Of a DNA stretch of 28,778 nucleotides, positions 16,728 through 23,613 are shown one piece after another. The notes under the pieces are model-generated. The model searched no databases and had not been told where the DNA came from. It worked only from the letters and a program-made list of their open reading frames with translations. The position numbers and the translations under genes were made by a program. Within the stretch, counting starts at the first letter, position 1, and every line of letters starts with the position of its first letter. The stretch lies in contig JAGGXO010000124.1 of NCBI GenBank assembly GCA_021163015.1, positions 1 to 28,778 of the forward strand, read 5' to 3'. The stretch is from Candidatus Bipolaricaulota bacterium. GTDB taxonomy: Bacteria; Bipolaricaulota; Bipolaricaulia; UBA7950; UBA9294.

Positions 16728-17392
16728 TCGATACCTCCCTCATGTGAAGAAGAGCCCTGTTCAGAACTCCCCTTGGACTCCAGATACAGTTTTGTAAGCA
16801 GGATGTTCGTCCAGGCAAAGGTAAGAGCCGATGCAACAAGAGCATACAGGTCCCACAATGCGCTCACCGGGACGAAGAAGACAGCAACAGCGGGCAGATA
16901 GAAGAGCGAGAGGGAAGCAAACAGCGGCAGGAGCCCTCGCCACTTTCTCGTGCGAGCAAGGCTCATCTTCAATGGCGAGATTCCACGTGCTCCGCCAATG
17001 AGTATCTCCTGCTTGTAGAAGATCAATCGCAGACCGAAGTAGATTCCCGGAATGACAAACAGAGTTCCACCAGCAACAACGATAGCGTTCACCAGAAACT
17101 CGCCGAGGATGAGCGACCCATAGCTGGGGAGTACACGTGCCAGTGCTCGCACAATCGAAAGCTTTGCTCCATTCCTCTGCGCCTGCAATAGAAGGATGAA
17201 TCCACCATTGAAAAACGGGGAGAGCAAAATGAGGCTAGCCATCGTGATCACCCAGCGGGGGTTAGCAATGTCATACAGGTTGGCTTGCATGTTCACAAGG
17301 TAGAAGACACCAGTGAAAGCAAGCGCCCACACGAGGAGCAATGAATGCCGAAATGGCTGCAGAAGAGTCTCCTTAATCTGCAGGTAACTCAT
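16724..17392 (-). CDS. Multi-pass membrane protein of unknown function
   Basis: 222 aa, not recognised as a named family. About six hydrophobic segments are visible, for example LLLVWALAFTGVFYLV, WVITMASLILLSPFF, LILGEFLVNAIVVAGGTLFVIPGIYFGLRLIFY, LFASLSLFYLPAVAVFFVPVSALWDLY and ALTFAWTNILL. A charged loop (GISPLKMSLARTRKWRG) lies between them, and the hydrophilic tail is Ser/Gln rich. The layout resembles small bacterial DUF membrane proteins with Gly-Ile-Tyr helix breaks. Start ATG 17392 is inside the end of rbfA (20-nt overlap) and follows GAGGAC; the stop overlaps the fhs TTG. The tight rbfA-membrane-fhs packing implies cotranscription, not necessarily shared function. Confidence 0.75.
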   Translation of the reverse strand: MSYLQIKETLLQPFRHSLLLVWALAFTGVFYLVNMQANLYDIANPRWVITMASLILLSPFFNGGFILLLQAQRNGAKLSIVRALARVLPSYGSLILGEFLVNAIVVAGGTLFVIPGIYFGLRLIFYKQEILIGGARGISPLKMSLARTRKWRGLLPLFASLSLFYLPAVAVFFVPVSALWDLYALVASALTFAWTNILLTKLYLESKGSSEQGSSSHEGGID

Positions 17393-17738
17393 CGTCCTCG
17401 TCTTCCAATAGCTTCTCAAGTCGCATTGCCCATTCCACTGTCTCGTCCAGGACGAATTCCAGCTGGGGTGTGTAACGGGTTGTCAACCTTCTGGCAAGTT
17501 GCGTACGAAAGAAGCCACGATCACGAGCAAATGCTTCGACGATCTCCTCCTTGCTCGCTGTAGTGGCACCAACAGCGATGTACACCTTGGCATAGCGAGC
17601 ATCGACGGAGAGCCTCACGTCCATTACTGTGGGAAATGCTTCTCTGATTATCGGGTCGCGTGCTTCGAATTCGACTATTGTCGATAGCTCACGCTTGATC
17701 TCTTCGCGCGTTCTTGCCCTTCCGCGTCCGTCAGTCAT
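17373..17738 (-). CDS. rbfA: Ribosome-binding factor A
   Basis: 121 aa, the normal size of RbfA, a KH-fold 30S maturation factor acting on 16S rRNA 5'-end processing and helix 45 placement. Recognisable elements are the N-terminal helix (TREEIKRELSTIVEFEARDP), the VMDVRLSVDARYAKVYIAVG strand pair, FFRTQLARRLTTRYTPQLEFVLDET (the conserved R.....LR.TPEL.F region) and an acidic tail. It lies 60 nt after infB, the classical infB-rbfA order, and overlaps the next gene by 20 nt. ATG start at 17738 with a GA-rich upstream tract. Confidence 0.95.
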   Translation of the reverse strand: MTDGRGRARTREEIKRELSTIVEFEARDPIIREAFPTVMDVRLSVDARYAKVYIAVGATTASKEEIVEAFARDRGFFRTQLARRLTTRYTPQLEFVLDETVEWAMRLEKLLEDEDDELPAD

Positions 17739-17798
17739 CGTTTTCCCTTCTCCCTTCTGTACAAGGGAAGAGATCTTCTTGGAAGATCCCGATGATCT

Positions 17799-19550
17799 CT
17801 ATCTTTCAATCTCCTTGAGAGCGAAGACCGACAGACGATCGCCCGGCTGAACATCGTCAAAATCCTTGATGCGGATACCACACTCCCGGCCGTTTTGCAC
17901 CTCACGGACGTTCTCAGTGAAGCGATGCAGAGAGAGTATCTCACCCACAAATTGCTCCTCGTCATCTCGTAGCACGCGCACCTTAGCCTTGCGCTCAACC
18001 TTGCCATCGGTGACATAACATCCAGCAACAACACCATCTGGGATCTTGAACACCTCGCGTACCTCTGCTTCTCCAATGTGCTCTTCTTCGTACTCGGGAG
18101 CGAGCATACTCTTCAGCGCACGTTCGATCTCGTTCAGCAGGTCATAGATGATGTCATACGTAAGAATAATGACTCCGCTGTGCTCGGCAAGCCTAGCTGC
18201 CTTGCTATCAGCACTTACCCCGAATCCAACAACTATGCAGTCCTCGGCGATACTCGAAGCAAGGAGCACATCTCCCTCGGAGATGGGGCCGACTCCGGTG
18301 TGAAGAAACTCCACCTTGATCCCCTCTACCCCGATCCCTCCTATCTCTCGCTTTGCAGCCTCCAATGCCCCTGTCGAGGAGGCCTTGAGGACAAGGCGCA
18401 GCTTCTCGGCCTCCATTGCCTCTCGGAAGAGATCTTCCACACTCATCTTCGCTCGCGAGCGGCGCGGGGCAGCCTCTTGCTGCTTCTGCTTGGCAGCGGC
18501 TATCTTGGCTTCGTTTTGGGATTTCACGACCTCGATCATTGTCCCGACATGTGGAATATCCTGCAGTCCAAGGATCTCAACCGCTTTGCCCGGCCCAGCT
18601 TCACTAACCCGCGCACCAGTATCGTCGGTCATCGCCCGCACACGTCCCCAGGTGGAGCCAGCCACCATGATATCCTTTTCGCGCAGCGTTCCATTCTTCA
18701 CAACAGCAGTGGCCACGGGCCCTCGGCCCTTGGCAAGGTGACTCTCGATGATGACGGCTCCCAGGGGGCCGGCCGGATCAGCACGCAGGTTCTCCATCTC
18801 CGCAACGAGGAGGATCATCTCCAGTAAATCGTTGATGTTCTCTCCCTTCAACGCGGAGATGGGTACAGTGATCGTTTCCCCTCCCCATGTCTCTGGGGTA
18901 AGCCCATGTTTCGTTAGATCCTGCATCACCCGGTCAATATCCGCATTTGGCTTGTCAATCTTATTTATCGCGACGATCATCGGGATGCCAGCCGTCTTTA
19001 TGTGATCGATCGCCTCCACCGTCTGTTCCATGATCCCATCATCTGCGGCAACCACCAAGACAGCAATGTCAGTGGCCTTCGCTCCACGTGCGCGCATCCC
19101 CGTGAACGCCTTGTGCCCGGGCGTATCGATGAATGTGATGGTCTGTCCGCCCAGATTGGCTTGATAGGCAGCCACGCCTTGCGTGATTCCACCAACTTCC
19201 TTGGAGGTGACATGCGAATGTCTTATCGTATCAAGGAGCGTGGTCTTTCCATGATCAATGTGCCCGAGAACAGAGACAATCGGCGGACGCGGTGAACCGT
19301 GATCCGCCTTCTGTTTCTTTTCTCCCTTCTTGTCCGCAGTTTCGGATACCCTCTCGATCTCTTCCGCAACGGCCTCTGACTCAACCACGGTCTCTTCCTG
19401 ATACAGGTTGACGATCAGGCCATATTCTTCTTCATCAACAGAGTTCGCAGCCTTGAGACCGGGCATCCCCATCTCGTCAAGCTTACTGATCAGCTCTTTA
19501 CTGGTAACCCCAAACTCTCTTGCAATCTCGTATATTCTCTTCCTTGTCAC
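17799..19550 (-). CDS. infB: Translation initiation factor IF-2
   Basis: 583 aa, a short IF-2 that delivers fMet-tRNA to the 30S and promotes subunit joining. The N-terminal IF2_N module (KRIYEIAREFGVTSKELISKLDEMG) is followed directly by a charged linker and the G domain: GHIDHGKTT (96-104), IDTPGH (141-146), NKID (186-189). Domains II-IV follow, ending in the C-terminal tRNA-binding beta barrel (REVFKIPDGVVAGCYVTDGKVERKAKVRVLRD ... ECGIRIKDFDDVQPGD). The long N-terminal extensions of enterobacterial IF-2 are absent, as in many thermophiles. Start is GTG 19550 with a GAGGG 7 nt upstream. It opens the infB-rbfA-membrane-fhs unit and has its own promoter. Confidence 0.97.
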   Translation of the reverse strand: MTRKRIYEIAREFGVTSKELISKLDEMGMPGLKAANSVDEEEYGLIVNLYQEETVVESEAVAEEIERVSETADKKGEKKQKADHGSPRPPIVSVLGHIDHGKTTLLDTIRHSHVTSKEVGGITQGVAAYQANLGGQTITFIDTPGHKAFTGMRARGAKATDIAVLVVAADDGIMEQTVEAIDHIKTAGIPMIVAINKIDKPNADIDRVMQDLTKHGLTPETWGGETITVPISALKGENINDLLEMILLVAEMENLRADPAGPLGAVIIESHLAKGRGPVATAVVKNGTLREKDIMVAGSTWGRVRAMTDDTGARVSEAGPGKAVEILGLQDIPHVGTMIEVVKSQNEAKIAAAKQKQQEAAPRRSRAKMSVEDLFREAMEAEKLRLVLKASSTGALEAAKREIGGIGVEGIKVEFLHTGVGPISEGDVLLASSIAEDCIVVGFGVSADSKAARLAEHSGVIILTYDIIYDLLNEIERALKSMLAPEYEEEHIGEAEVREVFKIPDGVVAGCYVTDGKVERKAKVRVLRDDEEQFVGEILSLHRFTENVREVQNGRECGIRIKDFDDVQPGDRLSVFALKEIER

Positions 19551-19594
19551 GCTGATCCCTCGCTTAGTTTTCGCAGATACGAATGGCTTTGAAC

Positions 19595-19623
19595 ACTATA
19601 CTCGATCGTCTAGAGAGCGTCAA
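19595..19623 (-). promoter_or_regulatory. infB operon promoter
   Basis: Minus-strand TTGACG (19618-19623), 17-bp spacer, TATAGT (19595-19600). Predicted start near 19588, about 38 nt before the infB GTG. Located 38 nt after the TPR gene stop. Confidence 0.8.
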
Positions 19624-19661
19624 ACATCATGAAGTACAGAAACAGGATCTGGAAGCTTCCC

Positions 19662-20147
19662 TCAGCGCCAGGCGAAGAACATGACCAATGCAATCAATCC
19701 TCCAAGAGCTAGCATCCCGGTCATTATCTTGACACTGAGACGACGGAGATGTCTCTTCTGATTCGTGTCGAGTTGAGTCTTGCGTGGATAGCGGATCTCC
19801 ATCCGCTGTGCCTTCTTGTAGGTCTTCACGAAGAGAGAGACCTTCTTCTGCCGCTTGTAGACGATCGCCAGATTGTGCATGGCATTCACGTGGTGGGGAT
19901 CGACATCGAGCGCCCGCTTGTAGGCATACTCGGCACGATTGAAGTCATCCCCATCGATGTAGATATTCCCTAAACGGTAGTAGATCTGAGCCTTGTCAAT
20001 CCCGTAGCGCAACGCCTCCACCAACAGAGAGATCCCTTGCCTGTACTCCTTCTTCTTGCGGTGTTTTTCAGCTTGGACAAGCGCCTGTTCGACGAAATCG
20101 CGTTGTTCCTCAAACGTCGTCAGAATTTGTTTTTCTTCCGTGGTCAT
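19662..20147 (-). CDS. TPR-repeat protein with C-terminal membrane anchor
   Basis: 161 aa. Three TPR-like helical pairs are visible: FVEQALVQAEKHRKKKEYRQGISLLVEALRYG, AQIYYRLGNIYIDGDDFNRAEYAYKRALDVDP and VNAMHNLAIVYKRQKKVSLFVKTYKKAQRM. A basic stretch (RYPRKTQLDTNQKRHLRRLSVK) is followed by one hydrophobic helix, MTGMLALGGLIALVMFFAWR, at the very end. This indicates a tail-anchored protein with the TPR domain in the cytoplasm, a scaffold type of unknown partner. The ATG at 20147 overlaps the uracil-DNA glycosylase 3' end by 38 nt; a GAGGGA lies upstream. Cotranscription with the glycosylase is likely. Confidence 0.8.
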   Translation of the reverse strand: MTTEEKQILTTFEEQRDFVEQALVQAEKHRKKKEYRQGISLLVEALRYGIDKAQIYYRLGNIYIDGDDFNRAEYAYKRALDVDPHHVNAMHNLAIVYKRQKKVSLFVKTYKKAQRMEIRYPRKTQLDTNQKRHLRRLSVKIMTGMLALGGLIALVMFFAWR

Positions 20148-20730
20148 CGAGCCATTCCCTCACTTTCTTGATGTCCATCCATGTGAGATACTTCGGGCTA
20201 CCTTTGCTCCTCGATGGATTGCGCAAGAGATAGCTGGGGTGAAACATGGGGACAATTTCGATCCCTCCACGCCAGGGGATGAACGTCCCATGAATGTGCG
20301 TAATACCGCCCGCTCCAGGGACAAGCCACTGTGTGGGCGTATTTCCCAGTGTGATTATCAGTTTTGGGTTCACAAGCGCGATCTGTGCTTCCAAATACGG
20401 ATCGCAGGCCTCCATCTCCTTCTTCGCTGGCACGCGGTTCCCCGGCGGTCGGCACTTGACCACATTTGTGATGTATATCTCATCACGCGATATGCCGACG
20501 GATGCAAGAACATCATCCAACTTATGCCCAGCAGGCCCAACAAACGGGTGTCCAGTATTGTCCTCGACTTCTCCAGGCCCTTCACCAACAAGCATCAACT
20601 CCGCGTGTGCGTTTCCCTCACCGAACACAACGTGCTTACGCGTCTCGCTGAGCGGACACTTCACGCACTTCTTCACCCTTTCTTCCAACACTTCCAGCGT
20701 CAGGGCGTAGGGATCATCGGTGTGATTCAT
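20110..20730 (-). CDS. Type-4 uracil-DNA glycosylase (4Fe-4S)
   Basis: 206 aa, family 4 UDG, which removes uracil from DNA and is common in thermophiles. Four cysteines expected to hold the 4Fe-4S cluster are present: Cys22, Cys25, Cys93, Cys109. Motif A reads GEGPGEVED (49-57; usually GEAPG), followed by HPFVGPAGHKLDD; NVVKCRPPGNRVP (89-101) and the HPSYLLR loop (164-170) are intact. Start ATG 20730 with AAGGAGG upstream; a longer frame to 20799 would run through the tRNA gene. It lies directly downstream of tRNA-Gly on the same strand and may be cotranscribed from the tRNA promoter. The 3' end overlaps the TPR gene. Confidence 0.93.
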   Translation of the reverse strand: MNHTDDPYALTLEVLEERVKKCVKCPLSETRKHVVFGEGNAHAELMLVGEGPGEVEDNTGHPFVGPAGHKLDDVLASVGISRDEIYITNVVKCRPPGNRVPAKKEMEACDPYLEAQIALVNPKLIITLGNTPTQWLVPGAGGITHIHGTFIPWRGGIEIVPMFHPSYLLRNPSRSKGSPKYLTWMDIKKVREWLDDHGRKTNSDDV

Positions 20731-20790
20731 CGTCCTCCTTGGCCAAACTATTCCGTGAGGAGGAAAGGACTGGGCCAACTTCTTGTCAAC

Positions 20791-20862
20791 AGCGGGCAAC
20801 GGGATTCGAACCCGCGACCCCCAGCTTGGGAAGCTGATGCTCTACCACTGAGCTATGCCCGC
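20791..20862 (-). tRNA. tRNA-Gly, anticodon CCC
   Basis: The minus strand folds as a complete cloverleaf: 7-bp acceptor GCGGGCA/TGCCCGC, D arm GCTC/GAGC, anticodon stem TCAGC/GCTGG with loop TTCCCAA (anticodon CCC, reading GGG glycine codons), and T arm with the GTTCGAAT core. The discriminator is U, as usual for glycine. CCA is not encoded, so it must be added post-transcriptionally. It has its own promoter right after pgk. Confidence 0.96.
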
Positions 20863-20871
20863 AACAAATGC

Positions 20872-20900
20872 ATTGTAGCATGGATCAACAACGCCGACAA
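20872..20900 (-). promoter_or_regulatory. tRNA-Gly promoter with extended -10
   Basis: Minus-strand TTGTCG (20895-20900), 17-bp spacer ending TGC, then TACAAT (20872-20877), giving an extended -10. Predicted start near 20865, about 3 nt before the mature tRNA 5' end. The -35 begins right after the pgk stop. Confidence 0.7.
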
Positions 20901-20901
20901 C

Positions 20902-22095
20902 CTACTCCCGCAGTGCCTCCAAGGCAGGGAGCGCCTTTCCACGCAACAGGGCGAGGCACGCTCCGCCGCCGGTGGAGATGAGCGACATCTTCTCAGCAAG
21001 GCCCAGCTTCTTCACTGCTTCGCCGGTTTCGCCCCCACCCACAACGGTAAAGGCGTCGCTTTCCGCAAGGGCCTGTCCAATCTCTTTGGTTCCCGCTGAG
21101 AAAGGAGCAAACTCAAAAGCACCCATCGGGCCTGCCCACATGATCGTCTTTGCAGTGGCAATCTTCTCACCGAAGAGTGCTATTGTCTCTGGCCCAATGT
21201 CGAGGCCCATCGCGTCGGAGGGAATGCCATTGATAGGCACAACCAACGATTCCGCCGTATCACTCAGTTCGGCGGCGATCACAGCATCACGCGGAAGGAC
21301 AATCGGCACGCCCTTCTCTTCTGCCTTCTGACTGACGAGCAGGATTTCATCAAAGAGCGACTCATCTACGATGGAACCACCAACATTCTGTCCCAAAGAG
21401 CGGAGGAAGGTGAACGCAACTCCCCCTCCAATAAGGATCGCGTCTACCTGATCGACCAAATCGCGCAGCGTGCCAAGCTTGCTGCGAGCCTTCTTTCCTC
21501 CGATGATCGCCACATAGGGGTGCTCAGGACTGTCCGTCAAGCGGGCCAGGGCTTCTATCTCCTTCTGAACAAGCAGACCGGCATACGCAGGGAGGTAATC
21601 CGCAATTCCCAAGGTTGAAGCGTGCGCACGATGCAGTGTCGCAAAGGCATCGTTAACAAACATGTCACCAAGGGCGGCGAGCTTGCGAGCGAATCCAGCC
21701 TCATCGGCCGTCTCTTCGGGAAAGAATCGTACGTTCTCAAGCAGGATGACCGAGCCTGGTTCCCACTCTTCGATCGCCTGTGTTACCTCATCGCCAACAC
21801 ATGTATTGAGCTTGCGAACAGTCTTTCCAAGCAACTCTTCCAGTCGCTTTGCAACCGGGTCCAACCGCAGTGCTGGGACCACCTTGCCTTCTGGCCTGCC
21901 AAGATGAGTGAGCAATATCGGCGCGCCTCCCCGTTCGAGGATGTTCTCAAGGGTGGGGAGAGAGGCGCGAATCCGCGAGTCATCTGCCACCTTTCCATCC
22001 GCCAGAGGCACGTTGTAGTCCACACGCACCACTACGCGCTTTCCCTCAACCGCAGCGTCTTGGACGCGTCGTAGCCGATCGAGCAGGTTTCCCAT
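20902..22095 (-). CDS. pgk: Phosphoglycerate kinase
   Basis: 397 aa, standard monomeric PGK, transferring phosphate between 1,3-bisphosphoglycerate and ADP in glycolysis/gluconeogenesis. Motifs: RVVVRVDYNVPL (20-31), DDSRIRASLPT, LLTHLGRPEG (about 61-70), VILLENVRFFPEE, FVNDAFATLHRAHAS, LVQKEIEAL, the nucleotide-binding region IIGGKKARSKLGTL, MWAGPMGAFE and VVGGGETG. In most PGKs the IIGG loop continues AKVSDK; the KARSK here is unusual. Start ATG 22095 with an AAGGAGGAA Shine-Dalgarno. First gene of the minus-strand run that continues to fhs; the promoter overlaps the divergent LolA-like gene. Confidence 0.97.
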   Translation of the reverse strand: MGNLLDRLRRVQDAAVEGKRVVVRVDYNVPLADGKVADDSRIRASLPTLENILERGGAPILLTHLGRPEGKVVPALRLDPVAKRLEELLGKTVRKLNTCVGDEVTQAIEEWEPGSVILLENVRFFPEETADEAGFARKLAALGDMFVNDAFATLHRAHASTLGIADYLPAYAGLLVQKEIEALARLTDSPEHPYVAIIGGKKARSKLGTLRDLVDQVDAILIGGGVAFTFLRSLGQNVGGSIVDESLFDEILLVSQKAEEKGVPIVLPRDAVIAAELSDTAESLVVPINGIPSDAMGLDIGPETIALFGEKIATAKTIMWAGPMGAFEFAPFSAGTKEIGQALAESDAFTVVGGGETGEAVKKLGLAEKMSLISTGGGACLALLRGKALPALEALRE

Positions 22096-22124
22096 TGCCT
22101 TCCTCCTTCCTCGTTTTGACCGAA

Positions 22125-22153
22125 TTGAACACCATTATCAATGCGATTATAAT
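22125..22153 (+). promoter_or_regulatory. Leaderless promoter of the LolA-like gene
   Basis: Plus-strand TTGAAC (22125-22130), 17-bp spacer, TATAAT (22148-22153). The predicted start near 22160 coincides with the paired ATG codons at 22159 and 22162, so the mRNA should be leaderless. The -10 is shared with the divergent pgk promoter. Confidence 0.75.
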
Positions 22154-22173
22154 CGGTGATGATGAACAGTCAA
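22146..22173 (-). promoter_or_regulatory. pgk promoter sharing its -10 with the divergent gene
   Basis: Minus-strand TTGACT (22168-22173), 16-bp spacer, TATAAT (22146-22151), lying within the palindrome ATTATAAT (22146-22153). Predicted start near 22139, about 44 nt before the pgk ATG. The -35 falls in the first codons of the LolA-like gene. Confidence 0.75.
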
Positions 22174-23013
22174 AACCTGATCCTTTTGGGGATCGGCATC
22201 TTCGTCAGCCTAATCGTTGCTGCCGTGGCAATCGATCAAGCATTCCTCGCGAGAAACGATCCAATGGAGCCCGGGGGGTTGCTTGCCCGAACCAAGGTCG
22301 CGTTCGATCGTGTACAGGATCTGGAGATCGTTCTAAATGTGGTTTCCACCGGAGAGGAAAGCCATCCTCTCCAAATGCGAGTATGGTACATCAATGGGCC
22401 AGATCCGGCAGCGAGGGTCCTCTACCTTGCTCCATCAGAACTGAAGGGGCAGGTATACACCGTGGATCGCGACCTGTTATCACACTACATCCCGCAACAG
22501 AACATGACGATCATCAAGCGATGGGCCGGATTTCCCCTGACCGACCTGGGCCTCTCCAGCTTCGACCTACGCGGCATCGAACGACAGTGGAAGGACGGCA
22601 AGGTCACGTTGCGGGTCTCACAGAACATCCCAAGGTTCGATATGAAAGTCTTTCCGTGCGATCTGCTGGTCACTGAAACGATAGCCGGGTGCGTTCAGTG
22701 GAGACCGTTCTCGATTGCATTCGGCGAGACGAAGACGTGCGGGCTGGCTCCTAGCATATCAGGAGTGACGACCGACACTGGGCTGAGCCCTATCCCGGGC
22801 GGCTTCATTCTCCGAGTGTACGACAAGATCACGGGACAGATCACGAAGATGATCTCGATAGACAGGGAAACGTTCCTCGTAAGACAGGTTGTCTTGTTCA
22901 AGGATGAAAAGCGAACGACAACGATCTACGCATCACAAGTCATACTTAACCAAAACTTAAACCGTGATGAACTCCTCGTACTCCCGCGCGGAACGGAAGT
23001 GATTCGCGGCTAG
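22159..23013 (+). CDS. LolA-like outer-membrane lipoprotein carrier family protein
   Basis: 284 aa. The N-terminal hydrophobic helix (NLILLGIGIFVSLIVAAVAI) is an export signal or anchor. The rest is beta-rich and resembles LolA/LolB-fold proteins: KVAFDRVQDLEIVLNVVSTG, VWYINGPDPAARVLYLAPSELKGQVYTVDRDLLSHYIPQQNM, and a final set of strands (LRVYDKITGQITKMISIDRETFLVRQVVLFKDEKRTTTIYASQV). Identification rests on this pattern, not on catalytic residues. Two mid-protein cysteines (GCVQW and KTCGL) might form a disulfide. Start could be ATG 22159, ATG 22162 or GTG 22156; promoter position favours the ATGs and there is no Shine-Dalgarno. Its stop lies 4 nt from the convergent bifunctional-nuclease gene stop. 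Confidence 0.65.
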   Translation: MMNSQNLILLGIGIFVSLIVAAVAIDQAFLARNDPMEPGGLLARTKVAFDRVQDLEIVLNVVSTGEESHPLQMRVWYINGPDPAARVLYLAPSELKGQVYTVDRDLLSHYIPQQNMTIIKRWAGFPLTDLGLSSFDLRGIERQWKDGKVTLRVSQNIPRFDMKVFPCDLLVTETIAGCVQWRPFSIAFGETKTCGLAPSISGVTTDTGLSPIPGGFILRVYDKITGQITKMISIDRETFLVRQVVLFKDEKRTTTIYASQVILNQNLNRDELLVLPRGTEVIRG

Positions 23014-23017
23014 ATAG

Positions 23018-23497
23018 CTATCCTATCAGGCGTTTGAACTGCCCGAGATTCATCTTCGATTCGACGAAGTCTTGGAACTCATCCTCTTCCGCAAACGGCG
23101 ACTCTATCGCTGATGCCTCAAAGACTTCATCGGAAATGAATATCGGGCTTCCCGTACGCAGCGCCAGGGCTAGCGAATCAGAGGGACGCGCATCAATCTC
23201 CGTCGTTTCCCCTTCAGCGTTCGTCAGGAAGATGGATGCATAGTACGTCCCTTCCTCAACCCTGCTGATCACGATACGCTGCACGCTCCCTTCTAGATCT
23301 TCGATGATCGTCTTCATCAGATCGTGCGACAGCGGTCGTGGGAACTGGTTGCTCTGCAGGCTGAACGCTATCGACATCGCTTCAGACTCACCGATCCAAA
23401 TCGGCATCGCCTGGCTGGAATTCCTGTCCTTGAGCAGGATCACCGGGGCATTGTTGAATGGATCCACTAGTAAGGCCTTTATCTCCGCCTCTCGCAT
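23018..23497 (-). CDS. Bifunctional nuclease family protein (DUF151/BFN)
   Basis: 159 aa, the usual size of DUF151 proteins. Characteristic features are the N-terminal VILLKDRNSSQAMPIWIGESEAMSIAFSLQ (about 19-48), RPLSHDLMKTIIEDL, and EIDARPSDSLALALRTGSPIFISDEVFE (about 102-129). The plant homologue shows DNase/RNase activity; the bacterial role is less defined. A short acidic C-terminal segment follows, as in Thermotoga-type members. ATG 23497 with AAGGAGAAG upstream. It is divergent from PGI/PMI, each with its own promoter in the 116-bp gap. Confidence 0.88.
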   Translation of the reverse strand: MREAEIKALLVDPFNNAPVILLKDRNSSQAMPIWIGESEAMSIAFSLQSNQFPRPLSHDLMKTIIEDLEGSVQRIVISRVEEGTYYASIFLTNAEGETTEIDARPSDSLALALRTGSPIFISDEVFEASAIESPFAEEDEFQDFVESKMNLGQFKRLIG

Positions 23498-23530
23498 CGC
23501 TCTTCTCCTTGTTCATACGTTGGCAATTAC

Positions 23531-23559
23531 ATTATAGCAATGCCCGGGTCGATAGACAA
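23531..23559 (-). promoter_or_regulatory. Promoter of the bifunctional nuclease gene
   Basis: Minus-strand TTGTCT (23554-23559), 17-bp spacer ending TGC (extended -10), TATAAT (23531-23536). Predicted start near 23524, about 27 nt before the ATG. Confidence 0.75.
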
Positions 23560-23574
23560 TCCCTCTACCCAGAG

Positions 23575-23604
23575 TTGCACTTGGACTCGCACTGGTTGTA
23601 CCAT
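23575..23604 (+). promoter_or_regulatory. Possible leaderless promoter of PGI/PMI
   Basis: Plus-strand TTGCAC (23575-23580), 18-bp spacer, TACCAT (23599-23604). The predicted start near 23611 is within 3 nt of the ATG at 23614, and no Shine-Dalgarno is present. The -10 is only moderate. Confidence 0.4.
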
Positions 23605-23613
23605 ACGAACACT

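Noticed and set aside
20784..20789. TTGACA between tRNA-Gly and the uracil-DNA glycosylase
   Set aside because: A perfect -35 hexamer, but no acceptable -10 lies 15-19 bp downstream.
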